DNA from: Polyangium sp. y55x31
GTDB lineage: Bacteria; Myxococcota_A; Polyangia; Polyangiales; Polyangiaceae
Length of the DNA stretch: 64,000 nucleotides
Assembly: GCF_029946505.1 (NCBI RefSeq)
Contig: NZ_JARZHG010000020.1
Location: 1-64,000, forward strand
Direction: 5' to 3'
Positions 36,683-45,424 of this stretch are shown here, one piece after another. Position numbers and translations under genes: made by a program. The notes under the pieces are model-generated. The model searched no databases. It was given only the letters and a program-made list of their open reading frames with translations, and had not been told where the DNA came from. Within the stretch, counting starts at the first letter, position 1. Each line of letters begins with the position of its first letter.

Positions 36683-37972
36683 ATGGTTCCCTGCCCTCGC
36701 CGCGCGGGTCTCGCGCGCTCGTCGGTCACCGCCGCCGTCCTCGCCGCGGCCTGCGTCACGCTCGGCCTTCCCCTCGCCTGCACCCCGACCGAGCCGCGGA
36801 CGGGGCAATGGCAGCCGACCGAAGGAACCTTCGACGACCCGCGGCCCGAGGGCACGACGAAGGCCACGTCGGAGCCCACGACGAAGCCGACGGTGAAGAA
36901 TCCCCCGCCTCCGCCGCCGCCTCCGCCGCCTCCGCCGCCGCCGCCTCCGCCTCCGCCTCCGCCTCCGCCGCCCCCGCCTCCGCCGCCCCCGCCTCCGCCG
37001 CCCCCGCCTCCGCCTCCCCCGCCTCCGCCTACCGCGACGATTGGCGTCACCGGTCCGAACTGCGTGATCAAAGGGACGTCTCCTCTGACGAAGGGCACGT
37101 TGCTTTACGACGCGCCCGTGGGCGGCCGGGTCATTGCGAGCTTCCAGGGCGGCTATGTCCCGATGTCGATGAGCGAAATCCCGCCGGATCCGGCCATTCA
37201 GCGCTCGAAGATCGTCACACGCACGAACGAGCCTTCCTTCCGGCTCGAAGGGTACGTCGCGACGACCTCGATCCCGGTCTGGAGCGGCCGCGACATTCCC
37301 ATCGTCTCGGGCAACGTGTGGATCGCGAGCGCGCAGAAGCTCAAGGTCACCGGGGCGAAGCTCGGGTTCGTCACGGTCGAGATGCCCATTTTTGGCACGA
37401 ATGGTCAGAACGCCACCGTCAGCGCGCCTTGCGACGCCCTCGCCTTGCAGCGCGGCACGCCCGTGCCCGTGGAGGTGCCCGGCAATGGCCGCGGCTTCCT
37501 CGCGAAAGCCCAGGACGTCGACATCCTCGACGGCCCCGCGGGCAACGTCGTCTACACGCTGCGCATGAACGTCGCCGATGTGAAGCTCTTCTGGAGCACC
37601 GAGCAGACCGGATCGTTCGTCCACGGAAAGCTCCGCACCGACCTCGCCATCGACGGATGGATGCGCTGGTCGGATCTCACGGCCTTACCGAAGGGCGAGA
37701 TGATGGATCAATACATTCCCCCCGAGACGAGCGTCGCGGGCGCGCAGCTCGTCATGGATCCGCCGCCCCGCGTCGCCCGGGCCCCGAAGGACATTCCGAT
37801 CCGCTTCCGGCGCGACGAGAAAGAGCGGCCGATCGGCGTCATCGAGGCCGGGACCGAGTTCCTCGTGCTCGAGACCATCGCCGGCTGGACGAACGTGCTC
37901 CCGAAATCGGTATTCGCCCTGCCCGACGACGCCGGCGGCTTCTGGATCCCGGCCAGCGACACGCCTCGCTGA
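36683..37972 (+). CDS. Lipoprotein with 43-proline linker and SH3-like repeats
   Basis: A 429-residue lipoprotein (lipobox at LPLAC, Cys33; LAAAC, Cys24, is an alternative). A Thr/Lys/Pro segment leads to an unbroken run of 43 prolines at about residues 74-116, encoded by 36902-37030. The body has three regions that read like bacterial SH3 strands: TLLYDAPVGGRVIASF, VDILDGPAGNVVYTL and GVIEAGTEFLVLETIAGW. The proline rod could span the periplasm or the peptidoglycan. Its stop codon abuts that of the convergent gene (TGATCA). No function is assigned. Confidence 0.82.
   Translation: MVPCPRRAGLARSSVTAAVLAAACVTLGLPLACTPTEPRTGQWQPTEGTFDDPRPEGTTKATSEPTTKPTVKNPPPPPPPPPPPPPPPPPPPPPPPPPPPPPPPPPPPPPPPPPPPTATIGVTGPNCVIKGTSPLTKGTLLYDAPVGGRVIASFQGGYVPMSMSEIPPDPAIQRSKIVTRTNEPSFRLEGYVATTSIPVWSGRDIPIVSGNVWIASAQKLKVTGAKLGFVTVEMPIFGTNGQNATVSAPCDALALQRGTPVPVEVPGNGRGFLAKAQDVDILDGPAGNVVYTLRMNVADVKLFWSTEQTGSFVHGKLRTDLAIDGWMRWSDLTALPKGEMMDQYIPPETSVAGAQLVMDPPPRVARAPKDIPIRFRRDEKERPIGVIEAGTEFLVLETIAGWTNVLPKSVFALPDDAGGFWIPASDTPR
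36902..37030 (+). repeat. 129-bp polyproline microsatellite
   Basis: Forty-three consecutive Pro codons (mostly CCG and CCT, with repeated CCGCCTCCGCC words) in the lipoprotein gene. The plus strand is almost pure pyrimidine plus G at every third base. The tract is prone to slippage and ribosome pausing, and translation would need EF-P. Confidence 0.95.
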
Positions 37973-38602
37973 TCATTCCGCCACGACGTCCGTCGTCGCG
38001 CCTGCTTCCTCCAGCAGGTTTCGATACCACGCCGCGGCCTCCCGCGCGCGGCCCGCGAGCGCGCGCGTGCCCCAGAGGACGCTCAACGTACGCCGCGTCC
38101 CGGCGTGCGTCTTCGTGCGTTGCGCGTCCTTCACCCCGTTCGCCGACGGGCCTTCCGCGTCGAAGAGGCAAAGCAGCCCGCCGAGATCGATCTCCTGCCC
38201 CGAGGCATTGAAGACGTATTTCTCGCCCGGCCTCGCGATACCGAGCCGGAGCGGCGGCGTCGCGCGGTCGAGGTCGATCACGCTGATGGGCAGGCCGCTG
38301 TGCAAGGAGACCGCGTTGCACGTGTCGACGGCCGCGTTGATCGAACCGAGCGCCCCCTCGGCCACCGCGCGGACGAGGTACTCGGACGAAGGTTTTCCCC
38401 GCCCCGTCGGCTTGTATCCGCCGTGCCGCAAGAGATCGCGCACGGCCGAACGAACCGCCTCGTCGGCCGAGAGCGGCGCCGCGGCGCCCGGCGTGAGCAG
38501 CGCGCGGACGCTCGCGGGGACCTGGATTTCGCCGAGCGGCGCGGGAAACGTGGTCGTGAAAGCGGCGGCCTCGAGCAGCGGGTGGGGATCGATCGTCAGC
38601 AT
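37973..38602 (-). CDS. Stand-alone B3/B4 domain protein (PheRS beta-like)
   Basis: A 209-residue protein matching the B3/B4 domain of phenylalanyl-tRNA synthetase beta chain: conserved pieces SSEYLVRA, VDTCNAVSLHSGLP, YVFNASGQEIDLGGLL and a basic KDAQRTKTHAGTRR. In PheRS this domain edits mischarged Tyr-tRNA; free-standing copies are common, and their substrate is mostly unproven. The ATG at 38602 is the only sensible start. It converges on the polyproline lipoprotein gene, sharing TGATCA. Confidence 0.85.
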   Translation of the reverse strand: MLTIDPHPLLEAAAFTTTFPAPLGEIQVPASVRALLTPGAAAPLSADEAVRSAVRDLLRHGGYKPTGRGKPSSEYLVRAVAEGALGSINAAVDTCNAVSLHSGLPISVIDLDRATPPLRLGIARPGEKYVFNASGQEIDLGGLLCLFDAEGPSANGVKDAQRTKTHAGTRRTLSVLWGTRALAGRAREAAAWYRNLLEEAGATTDVVAE

Positions 38603-38690
38603 GGGAGGCGCATCCTAGCCCTTCGCGGGCCGCTTGACACGAGGGGGCCGCCGCGTGCCTCATGGCCCGGGAAACGACCGAGGAGGCACG

Positions 38691-40154
38691 ATGAAGATCC
38701 CCGCGAAGGGTCTCGGAAGGGACGAGCTGTTCGGAAAACTCGCCGCGTTCCGCGCGCATGACATGCCCTGGCGCGACGGACGCACCTTCGCGTACGTCTA
38801 TGACGCCGGGCCCGACGCGGAAAGCGTGATTCACCGCGCGTACACCATGTACCTCGGGGAAAACGCGCTCGATCCCACGGTCTTTCCGAGCACGCTCGTG
38901 CTCGAAAATGACGTCGTTTCGATGGCCACGGCGCACCTCGGCGGCGACGACGAGGTCGCGGGCTCGTTCACGAGCGGCGGCACCGAGAGCATCCTGCTCG
39001 CCGTGAAGACGGCGCGCGACTACGCCCGCGAAGTGCGCGGCATCCGCGAGCCCGAGATCATCGTGCCCGAGACGGCGCACGCGGCGTTTCACAAGGCCGC
39101 CCATTACCTCGACGTGAAGCTCGCCTCCGTGCCCGTCGATCGCGCCACGTTCAAGGCCGACGTCGCGGCCATGCGCGCGGCCATCGGGCCGAACACGATC
39201 CTGCTCGTCGGATCGGCCGTCTCCTACGCGCACGGCGTCGTCGATCCGATCCGCGAGCTCGGCGCGCTCGCGCTCGAAAAGAACCTGCTCCTCCACGTCG
39301 ACGCGTGCATCGGCGGGTTTCTCCTGCCGTACTTCCGGCGGCTCGGCGCGCCCGTCCCCGATTTCGATTTCCAGGTCCCGGGCGTCACGAGCATCTCGAT
39401 GGACTTCCACAAGTACGCCTACGCCGCCAAGGGCGCATCGGTGATCTTGCACAAGACGAAGGACCTGCGGCGCCATCAATTTTATGCCTGCGCGGGCTGG
39501 ACGGGCTACACGGTGATCAACTCGACCGTGCAGAGCACGAAATCGGCCGGGCCGCTCGCCGCCTGCTGGGCCGTGCTCCATCATTTCGGCGACGAGGGGT
39601 ACCTCGAAATCGCGCGGAACATGCTGGCCGCGACGCGCAAGATCGTCGACGGGATCGAGGCGATCCCGGGCCTCCGGCTCCTCGCGCGGCCCGAGATGAA
39701 CCTCGTCGCGTTCACGTCCGACGAGGTCAGCGTTTTTCACGTCATCGACGAGATGAAGGCCCGCGGCTGGTTCGTCCAGCCGCAGCTCGGCTTTGGTTCG
39801 TCGAAGGAGAACATTCACCTCTCGCTCAACCCGAAGGCGCTCGGGCTCGCCGACGAGCTCCTCCGGGATCTGCGCGAATGCGTGGCGATCGCCCGGACGT
39901 TGCCGCCGCCCGGCGGCGATCTTTCGGCGCTCCGCGGCGCGCTCGCCTCGCTCGACCTCACGAAGCTCGATCCGGCGGCGCTCGGCGGCATCCTGCGCGA
40001 GGCGATGGCGGCCACCGGCATCGCAGGCGCGAGCTTGCCCGATCGCATGGCCGCCGTGAGCGAGGTCCTGAACCACCTGCCGCCCCCGCTGCGCGAGCGG
40101 CTGCTCGTCGAATACATGAACGGCCTCTTCCAGACCCGCGTGGACGGAACCTGA
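38691..40154 (+). CDS. PLP-dependent decarboxylase/sphingosine-phosphate-lyase-like
   Basis: A 487-residue PLP enzyme of the group II decarboxylase fold. Key pieces are the FTSGGTESILLA phosphate loop near residue 98, HVDACIGGF with the PLP-binding Asp near 205, and SMDFHKYAYAAKG with the Schiff-base lysine near 243. It resembles sphingosine-1-phosphate lyases more than glutamate decarboxylase in the pattern FHKAAHYLDV and YACAGWTGY. It likely breaks a C-C bond of a sphingoid or amino acid phosphate; some myxobacteria make sphingolipids. GAGGAG before ATG 38691 fixes the start. Confidence 0.88.
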   Translation: MKIPAKGLGRDELFGKLAAFRAHDMPWRDGRTFAYVYDAGPDAESVIHRAYTMYLGENALDPTVFPSTLVLENDVVSMATAHLGGDDEVAGSFTSGGTESILLAVKTARDYAREVRGIREPEIIVPETAHAAFHKAAHYLDVKLASVPVDRATFKADVAAMRAAIGPNTILLVGSAVSYAHGVVDPIRELGALALEKNLLLHVDACIGGFLLPYFRRLGAPVPDFDFQVPGVTSISMDFHKYAYAAKGASVILHKTKDLRRHQFYACAGWTGYTVINSTVQSTKSAGPLAACWAVLHHFGDEGYLEIARNMLAATRKIVDGIEAIPGLRLLARPEMNLVAFTSDEVSVFHVIDEMKARGWFVQPQLGFGSSKENIHLSLNPKALGLADELLRDLRECVAIARTLPPPGGDLSALRGALASLDLTKLDPAALGGILREAMAATGIAGASLPDRMAAVSEVLNHLPPPLRERLLVEYMNGLFQTRVDGT

Positions 40155-40249
40155 TTCCACCTCGCGGCGGAAAATCGCGAATACGATCCGCCGGTGAAAC
40201 CCGTCGTTCCCCGATTGCGACGAGCGAGCGCCTCCCCCACGAAGCGAGC

Positions 40250-40999
40250 ATGCAGAAGATGCTCCGCCGCCTCGGGCTCCTCGCATGGCTCTCCGTCGCC
40301 GCCACGGGGTGCGGCCGGGACGAACAGGCCCTCGCCGCGATTCGCCCCCTCGCCACGCAGAGGCGCCTCGCGCTCCCGGTCGAGGTCTACACGCTGAACA
40401 TCCCCGACGATCTGCCCGGATTCGCCGTGCCCGGCCCGAACGGCGCGCATCCGAAGATGCTCTTCCTGCACGGGATGTGCTCGGCCGGCGTCGGGGACGT
40501 GCAGGCCTTCCAGTTCGCGGCGAGCGAGCACGGCGGCATCCTCGCGGTCCGCGGCGACATCCCCTGCGACGACGCGGGCATCCTGCGCAAACATTCGTTC
40601 GACCTCGACAAACTCGACGCGCGCATCCGAGCGGCGTTCGAGGTGAGCGGCGGCGTGGCGGACGATCTCGTGCTGGTCGGCCACTCGCAGGGCGCGTTCC
40701 TCGGCGAGCGGCTCGCCGAGCAATGGCCGCAAAGGTATTCGCGGCTCGTCTTGATCGGCGCGCCCACGGAGCCCTCGGCGGCGCGGCTCCGGCACGTGCG
40801 CGGCGCGGTCATGGTAAGCGGAGAGTTCGACGTGACGGCGCGCATGAAGCAAGCCGCCGCGGAACTCCAGGCAGCCGGCATTCCTTCCACGTACCTCGAA
40901 ATGCCGGGCGCCAAGCACGGGCAGATGGGCGACGCCGAGCGGGTCTTCGGCGAGGCGTTCGCCTGGCTCGAAAAGAACGCGCTGCCCCGCAAGCCCTAG
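40250..40999 (+). CDS. Lipoprotein alpha/beta hydrolase
   Basis: A 249-residue lipoprotein (lipobox AATGC at Cys21) with an alpha/beta hydrolase core: oxyanion strand MLFLHGMCS, nucleophile elbow GHSQG near 145, and a catalytic His in PGAKHGQMG near 222. These point to a small esterase or thioesterase at the cell envelope. It follows the PLP decarboxylase gene by 95 bases on the same strand; the pair may be co-transcribed. Confidence 0.82.
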   Translation: MQKMLRRLGLLAWLSVAATGCGRDEQALAAIRPLATQRRLALPVEVYTLNIPDDLPGFAVPGPNGAHPKMLFLHGMCSAGVGDVQAFQFAASEHGGILAVRGDIPCDDAGILRKHSFDLDKLDARIRAAFEVSGGVADDLVLVGHSQGAFLGERLAEQWPQRYSRLVLIGAPTEPSAARLRHVRGAVMVSGEFDVTARMKQAAAELQAAGIPSTYLEMPGAKHGQMGDAERVFGEAFAWLEKNALPRKP

Positions 41000-41038
41000 G
41001 CGTAGATGCAACGGCGGGATCCGGGGTATCCTCGGGCC

Positions 41039-41815
41039 ATGGCCTCGAAGAACCTGCTTGCCGGCGTGCTCGCCGCGTCCGGCGCCCTCCTCGCCCCCGC
41101 GTGTTATCTGACTTCGTCGTTCGACGGCCTGACCGGCGCTCCGGACGACGGGGCCGTGGCGAACTCGGCGAGCTCGGCGAGCACCGGCGGAGGCATGGGC
41201 GGCACAGGCGGCGCAGGCGGCGCAGGCGGCGCAGGCGGCGCGGGCGGTGTCGTCAACAGCCCGGCGACGGGGATCCTCGACGACTTCGACCGCGCCGACG
41301 GCGATCCCGGGCCGCCGTGGAAGCTCATGTCCTCCGGCACGTACACGATTTACGGCGAGCGGCTCCTCACGCATGGCGACAATCCAGACGCGGCGATCTG
41401 GGATCAGGTGTTCGGCGCCCGCCAGGAGGCCTACGTGACGATCGAATCGATGGACGGGGACGAGGCGGAGATCGAGCTCATCCTGCGCAACCAGGGGCAC
41501 CCGAGCGAATGCGAGTCGGTCGTGGTGAGCTGGAACCGCTTCAATGGGGCGCCCGTGGTTCACGTCGCTTATTGCAGCGAAGGTCAGTGGGCCATGGTGG
41601 GCGAGCCGGTCCCGTACACGCTCGTGGAAGGGGATACGATATGGGCGCGCGGCTACGACGACGGTCGCATCGAGGCGTACGTGAACGGCAAGCTCCTCGG
41701 GACGTGGGACGCCTCGGCCGCGCCGATGGGGACCTCCGGCGGCCGGATCGGCGTGTTCACCTATGGCATTCCGGACGAGGTCCGTTTCGACGATTTCGGC
41801 GGCGGCTCGTTCTGA
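41039..41815 (+). CDS. Lipoprotein with laminin-G/ConA-like domain
   Basis: A 258-residue lipoprotein, lipobox LAPAC at Cys22. An Ala/Gly-rich linker (about 50-72, GGAGGAGG type) is encoded by 9-bp repeats at 41199-41250. The rest is a beta-sandwich-like domain with strands ERLLTHGDNPDAAIWDQVF, AEIELILRNQG, IWARGYDDGRIEAYVNGK and GGRIGVFTYGIPDEVRFDDF, as seen in concanavalin A-like domains that often bind sugars. It is probably surface exposed. It converges on the gene at 41822. Confidence 0.8.
   Translation: MASKNLLAGVLAASGALLAPACYLTSSFDGLTGAPDDGAVANSASSASTGGGMGGTGGAGGAGGAGGAGGVVNSPATGILDDFDRADGDPGPPWKLMSSGTYTIYGERLLTHGDNPDAAIWDQVFGARQEAYVTIESMDGDEAEIELILRNQGHPSECESVVVSWNRFNGAPVVHVAYCSEGQWAMVGEPVPYTLVEGDTIWARGYDDGRIEAYVNGKLLGTWDASAAPMGTSGGRIGVFTYGIPDEVRFDDFGGGSF
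41199..41250 (+). repeat. 9-bp repeat encoding Gly/Ala linker
   Basis: About five copies of GGCGGCGCA-like units in the laminin-G-like lipoprotein gene, giving a flexible Gly/Gly/Ala spacer that can change length without a frame shift. Confidence 0.7.
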
Positions 41816-41821
41816 CGTCGA

Positions 41822-42730
41822 TCAGAACGTACCAATGAGCATCGCCGCGCCCCCGCCCGGGAGCGGCGCGACGACGGGCCGGACGAACGGCGCGCGGGCG
41901 GCCGTCGCCGGCTTCTTTTCGCCGCCGCTCGTGAAAAACAGCGCCGTCGCGACGCCCAGCGAGACGACACCCACGCCGAGCGACACGTCCGCGAGGATCA
42001 GCTTCGTCTTCACGGCATCGACGTCCGTCTCGGCGCAGCTCTGCGTGCGGCCACAACCATCGCGGAGGGCCGCGAGATCGGCCTTCCCCGTGATGCCGAG
42101 GTAAGCGAAGGCCCCGAGGGATACGACCCCGAGCCCACCGAGCACGTACGAGGCCACGCGTTTTCCGGACGTGCTGGCCCCCGCATCCGCGGGTTTGTCC
42201 GTGCCTGCGTCCGGAGACGTCTTGGCGGGTCCCTCCAGATCCACCGTGATCACGCGATTCTTTTCGCCGACACGGATGACGACCTGCCGCTCGACCGGCG
42301 CCGCGTTCGGCGCGACGAACCTGAGCGTATGAGGCCCCGGGTTCACGGCAATCGGCTGGCCGTCGAGCGTCTTCGTGAGGACGGCGCCGTCGAGCGTCAC
42401 CTCCGCCGCGACGACATCGTTGCCCTGCGCGTCACGCAGGCCGGGGACGATCGTCGGCAGGCTCGACTCGACGCGCGGGAGCATCGTCGCGCATTCGTCG
42501 CGCACGACGGCCGGGCAGGCCTCGTCACTGCACGAGACGAACTTTCCGCGCGCCTCGACGAGGCGGCCGGCCTTTTCGAGCTCCTGCCCCTCCTCGAACG
42601 CGGCCGCGCACTGGGCCTTGCGCGCCGGATCGGGCGGGGCAGCGTGCGATGGCGTGGCTCCGAGCGCCGCGACGGCGAACACGGCGGCGGAGAAGAGCCG
42701 CGGGGCAGAGAGGGGTCTCGACGTGAGCAT
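41822..42730 (-). CDS. Periplasmic/inner-membrane PEGA protein
   Basis: A 302-residue protein with an N-terminal signal (FSAAVFAVAALGATPSHA). A short helical Cys-bearing region follows (KAQCAAAFEEGQELEKAGRL), then a PEGA-like beta domain at about 90-165, and two transmembrane helices near 190-210 and 245-265. It resembles the C-terminal part of the TPR/PEGA protein at 34635, including paired helices with a Gly/Val-rich core. It is probably a small envelope component. ATG 42730 is chosen; GTG 42739 is an alternative. Confidence 0.78.
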   Translation of the reverse strand: MLTSRPLSAPRLFSAAVFAVAALGATPSHAAPPDPARKAQCAAAFEEGQELEKAGRLVEARGKFVSCSDEACPAVVRDECATMLPRVESSLPTIVPGLRDAQGNDVVAAEVTLDGAVLTKTLDGQPIAVNPGPHTLRFVAPNAAPVERQVVIRVGEKNRVITVDLEGPAKTSPDAGTDKPADAGASTSGKRVASYVLGGLGVVSLGAFAYLGITGKADLAALRDGCGRTQSCAETDVDAVKTKLILADVSLGVGVVSLGVATALFFTSGGEKKPATAARAPFVRPVVAPLPGGGAAMLIGTF

Positions 42731-42904
42731 GGACGACACGGGTGGGGAGAACGAAGGAACAACAGCTTGCGTGGGGCGTCAACCGCGGGCACCACGCGGG
42801 GTCTTTCGCCGTCGCAGAAAGGGAGCTGAAAGGACTCGGCCTGCCACCCGCTCGACCCGAGCTTCCAGCTCCCCCGCGGAGCCGCGGAGCGGCCCCGGAC
42901 GCTC

Positions 42905-43693
42905 TCACTCCTTGGTGAGCTTCGTCAGATCGATCATCTCGTCGACGTCGGGCACGACGATGAGATCGCAGCGCCGATTCTTCTGCTGCCCGTCCTTGTT
43001 GCCGTTGTTGGCCACCGGATCGGTGTCCGCGAAACCTGCGGCGCTCCAGTGCGCGCGCGGCAGCGCCCCGCCCTTGCCCACGAGGAACAGGAGCACCGAG
43101 CGGGCGCGCATCAAGGACAGGCCCCAGTTGTCCTGGTACGGGCCGCCATTGAGGGGCTGGTTATCGGTGTGTCCGGCGACCTGGTAATCACGATCGACCA
43201 GGGATTTGTCGGCCTTGATGACCTGGGCGACCTTCTTGAGGATGTCCTCGCCTTCCTTCTTCAGCTCGACCTTCCCCGTATCGAAGAGCACGTCGCCCGG
43301 GAGCGAGATGACCATGCGGTTTCTGCGGATGCTGACCGCGAGGCCGAGCTTGGTCAGCTCGTCGAGCTTCTTGCGCAGGAGGTCGAAGCGTGCCTTGATG
43401 GCCTCGAGCTGCTTGGCGCGGGCTTTGTACTCGGCGAGGGCCTTCTCCTGGTCCTCGAGCGTCGAGCTCATCTTCTTCACGTCCGCACCGGCGTCCTGAA
43501 GCTGCTTCTCGAGGTCGGCGACGCGCTGCTTGGCTTCGGCGAGCTGCTTCTCCAGCTCGGCCTTCTTTGCTTCGCTGGAGTCCTGGAGCTCGTTGTACTT
43601 GGCGAGCTGCGCTCTCCACTCGTCCTCGGAGTGACCGCAGCCACCGACGAGCGAGGCAAGAAGGAACGGGACCACCAGTAGGCATCGGTTCAT
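42905..43693 (-). CDS. OmpA-family lipoprotein with coiled coil
   Basis: A 262-residue lipoprotein (lipobox LVGGC at Cys19). A charged heptad coiled coil at about 30-100 (KKAELEKQLAEAKQRVADLEK) leads to an OmpA-C peptidoglycan-binding domain at about 120-255, with VLFDTGKVEL, VAGHTDNQPL and LSLMRARSVL. It should tether the outer membrane to peptidoglycan. ATG 43693 has GGAG nine bases before it; ATG 43708 would add METVL. It is monocistronic, with a 316-bp upstream gap. Confidence 0.9.
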   Translation of the reverse strand: MNRCLLVVPFLLASLVGGCGHSEDEWRAQLAKYNELQDSSEAKKAELEKQLAEAKQRVADLEKQLQDAGADVKKMSSTLEDQEKALAEYKARAKQLEAIKARFDLLRKKLDELTKLGLAVSIRRNRMVISLPGDVLFDTGKVELKKEGEDILKKVAQVIKADKSLVDRDYQVAGHTDNQPLNGGPYQDNWGLSLMRARSVLLFLVGKGGALPRAHWSAAGFADTDPVANNGNKDGQQKNRRCDLIVVPDVDEMIDLTKLTKE

Positions 43694-43708
43694 GAGCACG
43701 GTCTCCAT

Positions 43709-44009
43709 GCCTCGTGAGAGGCGGAATGGCCGGAGCCACCAGGCCCGACCGTAGGTGTGTCTGGAGGACAGCCTCTCTCAGGTCGACGACGGAATCCAGT
43801 GCTTTGAAGCCCCAAAGCATGCTCCGGGCGGCGAAACAGGGGCCGGCGCGTCGCCTTCCTAACGGCAGGGCCGCACCCGCGTGAAAAATTTCGAGCCGGA
43901 TCACATTGGGTTTTTCCAGGTCCTCGTTCCGGACGGAAGGGCGAGAGGATCTGGAATGGGCTGGCGTGCGCCGGTGCGCCCCGGCGCCTGCCCCGCCATG
44001 ACCTCGACG
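43709..44009. other. Intergenic region upstream of the OmpA gene
   Basis: About 300 bases between the OmpA start and the methyltransferase stop. It contains no ORF with credible codon pattern on the plus strand; several open frames here are GC-driven. It may hold the OmpA promoter. I see no clear hairpin or known motif. Confidence 0.4.
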
Positions 44010-44738
44010 TCACGCGCCGATCGTGGATGGCTCGTAGCGCGTCACCCAGACTCTGAACTGCAGCTCGCCGAAGATGAAACGAGGCGCGACGAAGCCTGCC
44101 TGGGCGAGGAGCGCGAAGACCTCGGCATCCGAGGCCGGGATCCGCATCGTTGCCATCGCCTTCCTTCGTTGCTCCGACATCTCGGCCGGCCAGCCATTCG
44201 CGATGAGCCGCCGCTCCTCGACGGTCCTGAGCAGCGGCTCGTTTCCAACCCGACAACCGATCACGAAGTGCGCCCCCGGCACGAGCCTCCCGGCGATCTC
44301 CCGCAAAAGCTCGATACGCGCGTCATCGTCCGGAAGATGGTGCAGGACGCCGATCATCTGCGCGCCGTCGAACGAAGGCCCGCGCGGCAGATCACGGAGC
44401 TCGCAGGCATGCAAGCTCGTCCGCTCGAGCAGGCCCGCCGCCGCGAGCTTCTCCCTGGCAATGGCGATCATCTCCGCCGAGGGATCGACGCCCGTGAAAT
44501 GCCATCCGGCCCCTGCGAAACGCGCGAACGGCTTCACCTCGCTCCCGGTCCCGATGCCGACCATCAAATGCGACGCGGCCTCCTGGCCCGAGAGCGCCGC
44601 GACGAGCACCTCCGCGGCGACCTGGTGCATGGCATCGTAGCCCTCGATCGAGAGGCGAACCTGGCTGTCGTATTTCAATGCACGCTCGCGCCCGAAGGTC
44701 ACCGCATGTTTTCCGTGCTCGTGCTCGTCCTTGTTCAT
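44010..44738 (-). CDS. SAM-dependent methyltransferase
   Basis: A 242-residue class I methyltransferase. Motif I is VGIGTGSEVKPFARF near residue 62, motif II FTGVDPSAEMIAIA near 84, and a post-motif FDGAQMIGVLHHLPDD near 125, the LHH-type ubiE/CmoA arrangement. The protein starts with a His/Glu-rich tail and ends with a beta strand FGELQFRVWVTRYE. The substrate is unknown. GGAG eight bases before ATG 44738 supports the start. Confidence 0.85.
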   Translation of the reverse strand: MNKDEHEHGKHAVTFGRERALKYDSQVRLSIEGYDAMHQVAAEVLVAALSGQEAASHLMVGIGTGSEVKPFARFAGAGWHFTGVDPSAEMIAIAREKLAAAGLLERTSLHACELRDLPRGPSFDGAQMIGVLHHLPDDDARIELLREIAGRLVPGAHFVIGCRVGNEPLLRTVEERRLIANGWPAEMSEQRRKAMATMRIPASDAEVFALLAQAGFVAPRFIFGELQFRVWVTRYEPSTIGA

Positions 44739-44899
44739 CACGCGCTCTCCTTGAACCGACGGTCATCGGACCGCCTGCAAGCGAGACGTAGCGCTCTCCG
44801 CGGACGCACGACAGGGCGGGGTTTTTGATTCGATCGGCGGATCTTTCGAGGTCGAGCAGGTGCTTCGAACGCAACGACGAGGAGAAGGGCCCGGAGCGT

Positions 44900-45316
44900 T
44901 CACGCTCGGGTGCGGCTTTCGTCGAGGAATGCACGCGCCTCGGGCTCGTGGGCGAAGAACTGCAAGGGGGGCAGCCAAGGCCGGAGCAGGGAGCCGGCCC
45001 GCGTGAGCAAGTTCATGACCATGCGCTGCCGGAAGTTGCCGCCGTAGATGCCCGTCGCGGCGATGATCCCCGTGGGATCGAGCTCCGTGGAGAACCTGCG
45101 CGCCTCCCCGGAGAACTCGCCGAACCCCGAGATGTCCACGAGGAGGAAGATCGGGCGGCCGAGCGCGAGGGCGAGCTCTTTTTGCAGGGCGTGAATCGCC
45201 TCGATCGCGGCTCCATCCAGGTCGCCCCGGAACTTGAAATGGAAAACGTCGGTCGACTCGACGCGATACGCGTGCGTGCCAAGCGGCGTCCAGTCGATGC
45301 GATCAGCGTCATTCAT
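44900..45316 (-). CDS. SpoIIAA/STAS-like domain protein (third copy)
   Basis: A 138-residue soluble protein. Strands FHFKFRGDLD, FLLVDISGFGEF and the segment IIAATGIYGGNFRQRMVMNLL, ending PEARAFLDES, give it the same layout as the proteins encoded at 2364 and 17587. The role is probably partner or lipid binding. The start at ATG 45316 is chosen by domain limits; the longer frame adds residues without a ribosome site. Confidence 0.7.
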   Translation of the reverse strand: MNDADRIDWTPLGTHAYRVESTDVFHFKFRGDLDGAAIEAIHALQKELALALGRPIFLLVDISGFGEFSGEARRFSTELDPTGIIAATGIYGGNFRQRMVMNLLTRAGSLLRPWLPPLQFFAHEPEARAFLDESRTRA

Positions 45317-45424
45317 GTTGCGGAGGTCCCGGGAGTGCTCGTGTGCATGGAAACCCGGGGAGTATCGCAACGGTGCAGACGGAATCAACGCCGACGTGCG
45401 TGGCTTCCCTGCCCGTGGTTGCCA

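Noticed and set aside
36118-37098. Frame encoding a long polyglycine stretch opposite the polyproline tract
   Set aside because: It is a by-product of the CCG/CCT repeat; the lipoprotein frame has a start, a leader and a folded-looking body.
43881-44828. A 315-codon plus-strand frame starting before the methyltransferase gene
   Set aside because: It overlaps a methyltransferase with intact SAM motifs on the minus strand and has shadow-type composition.
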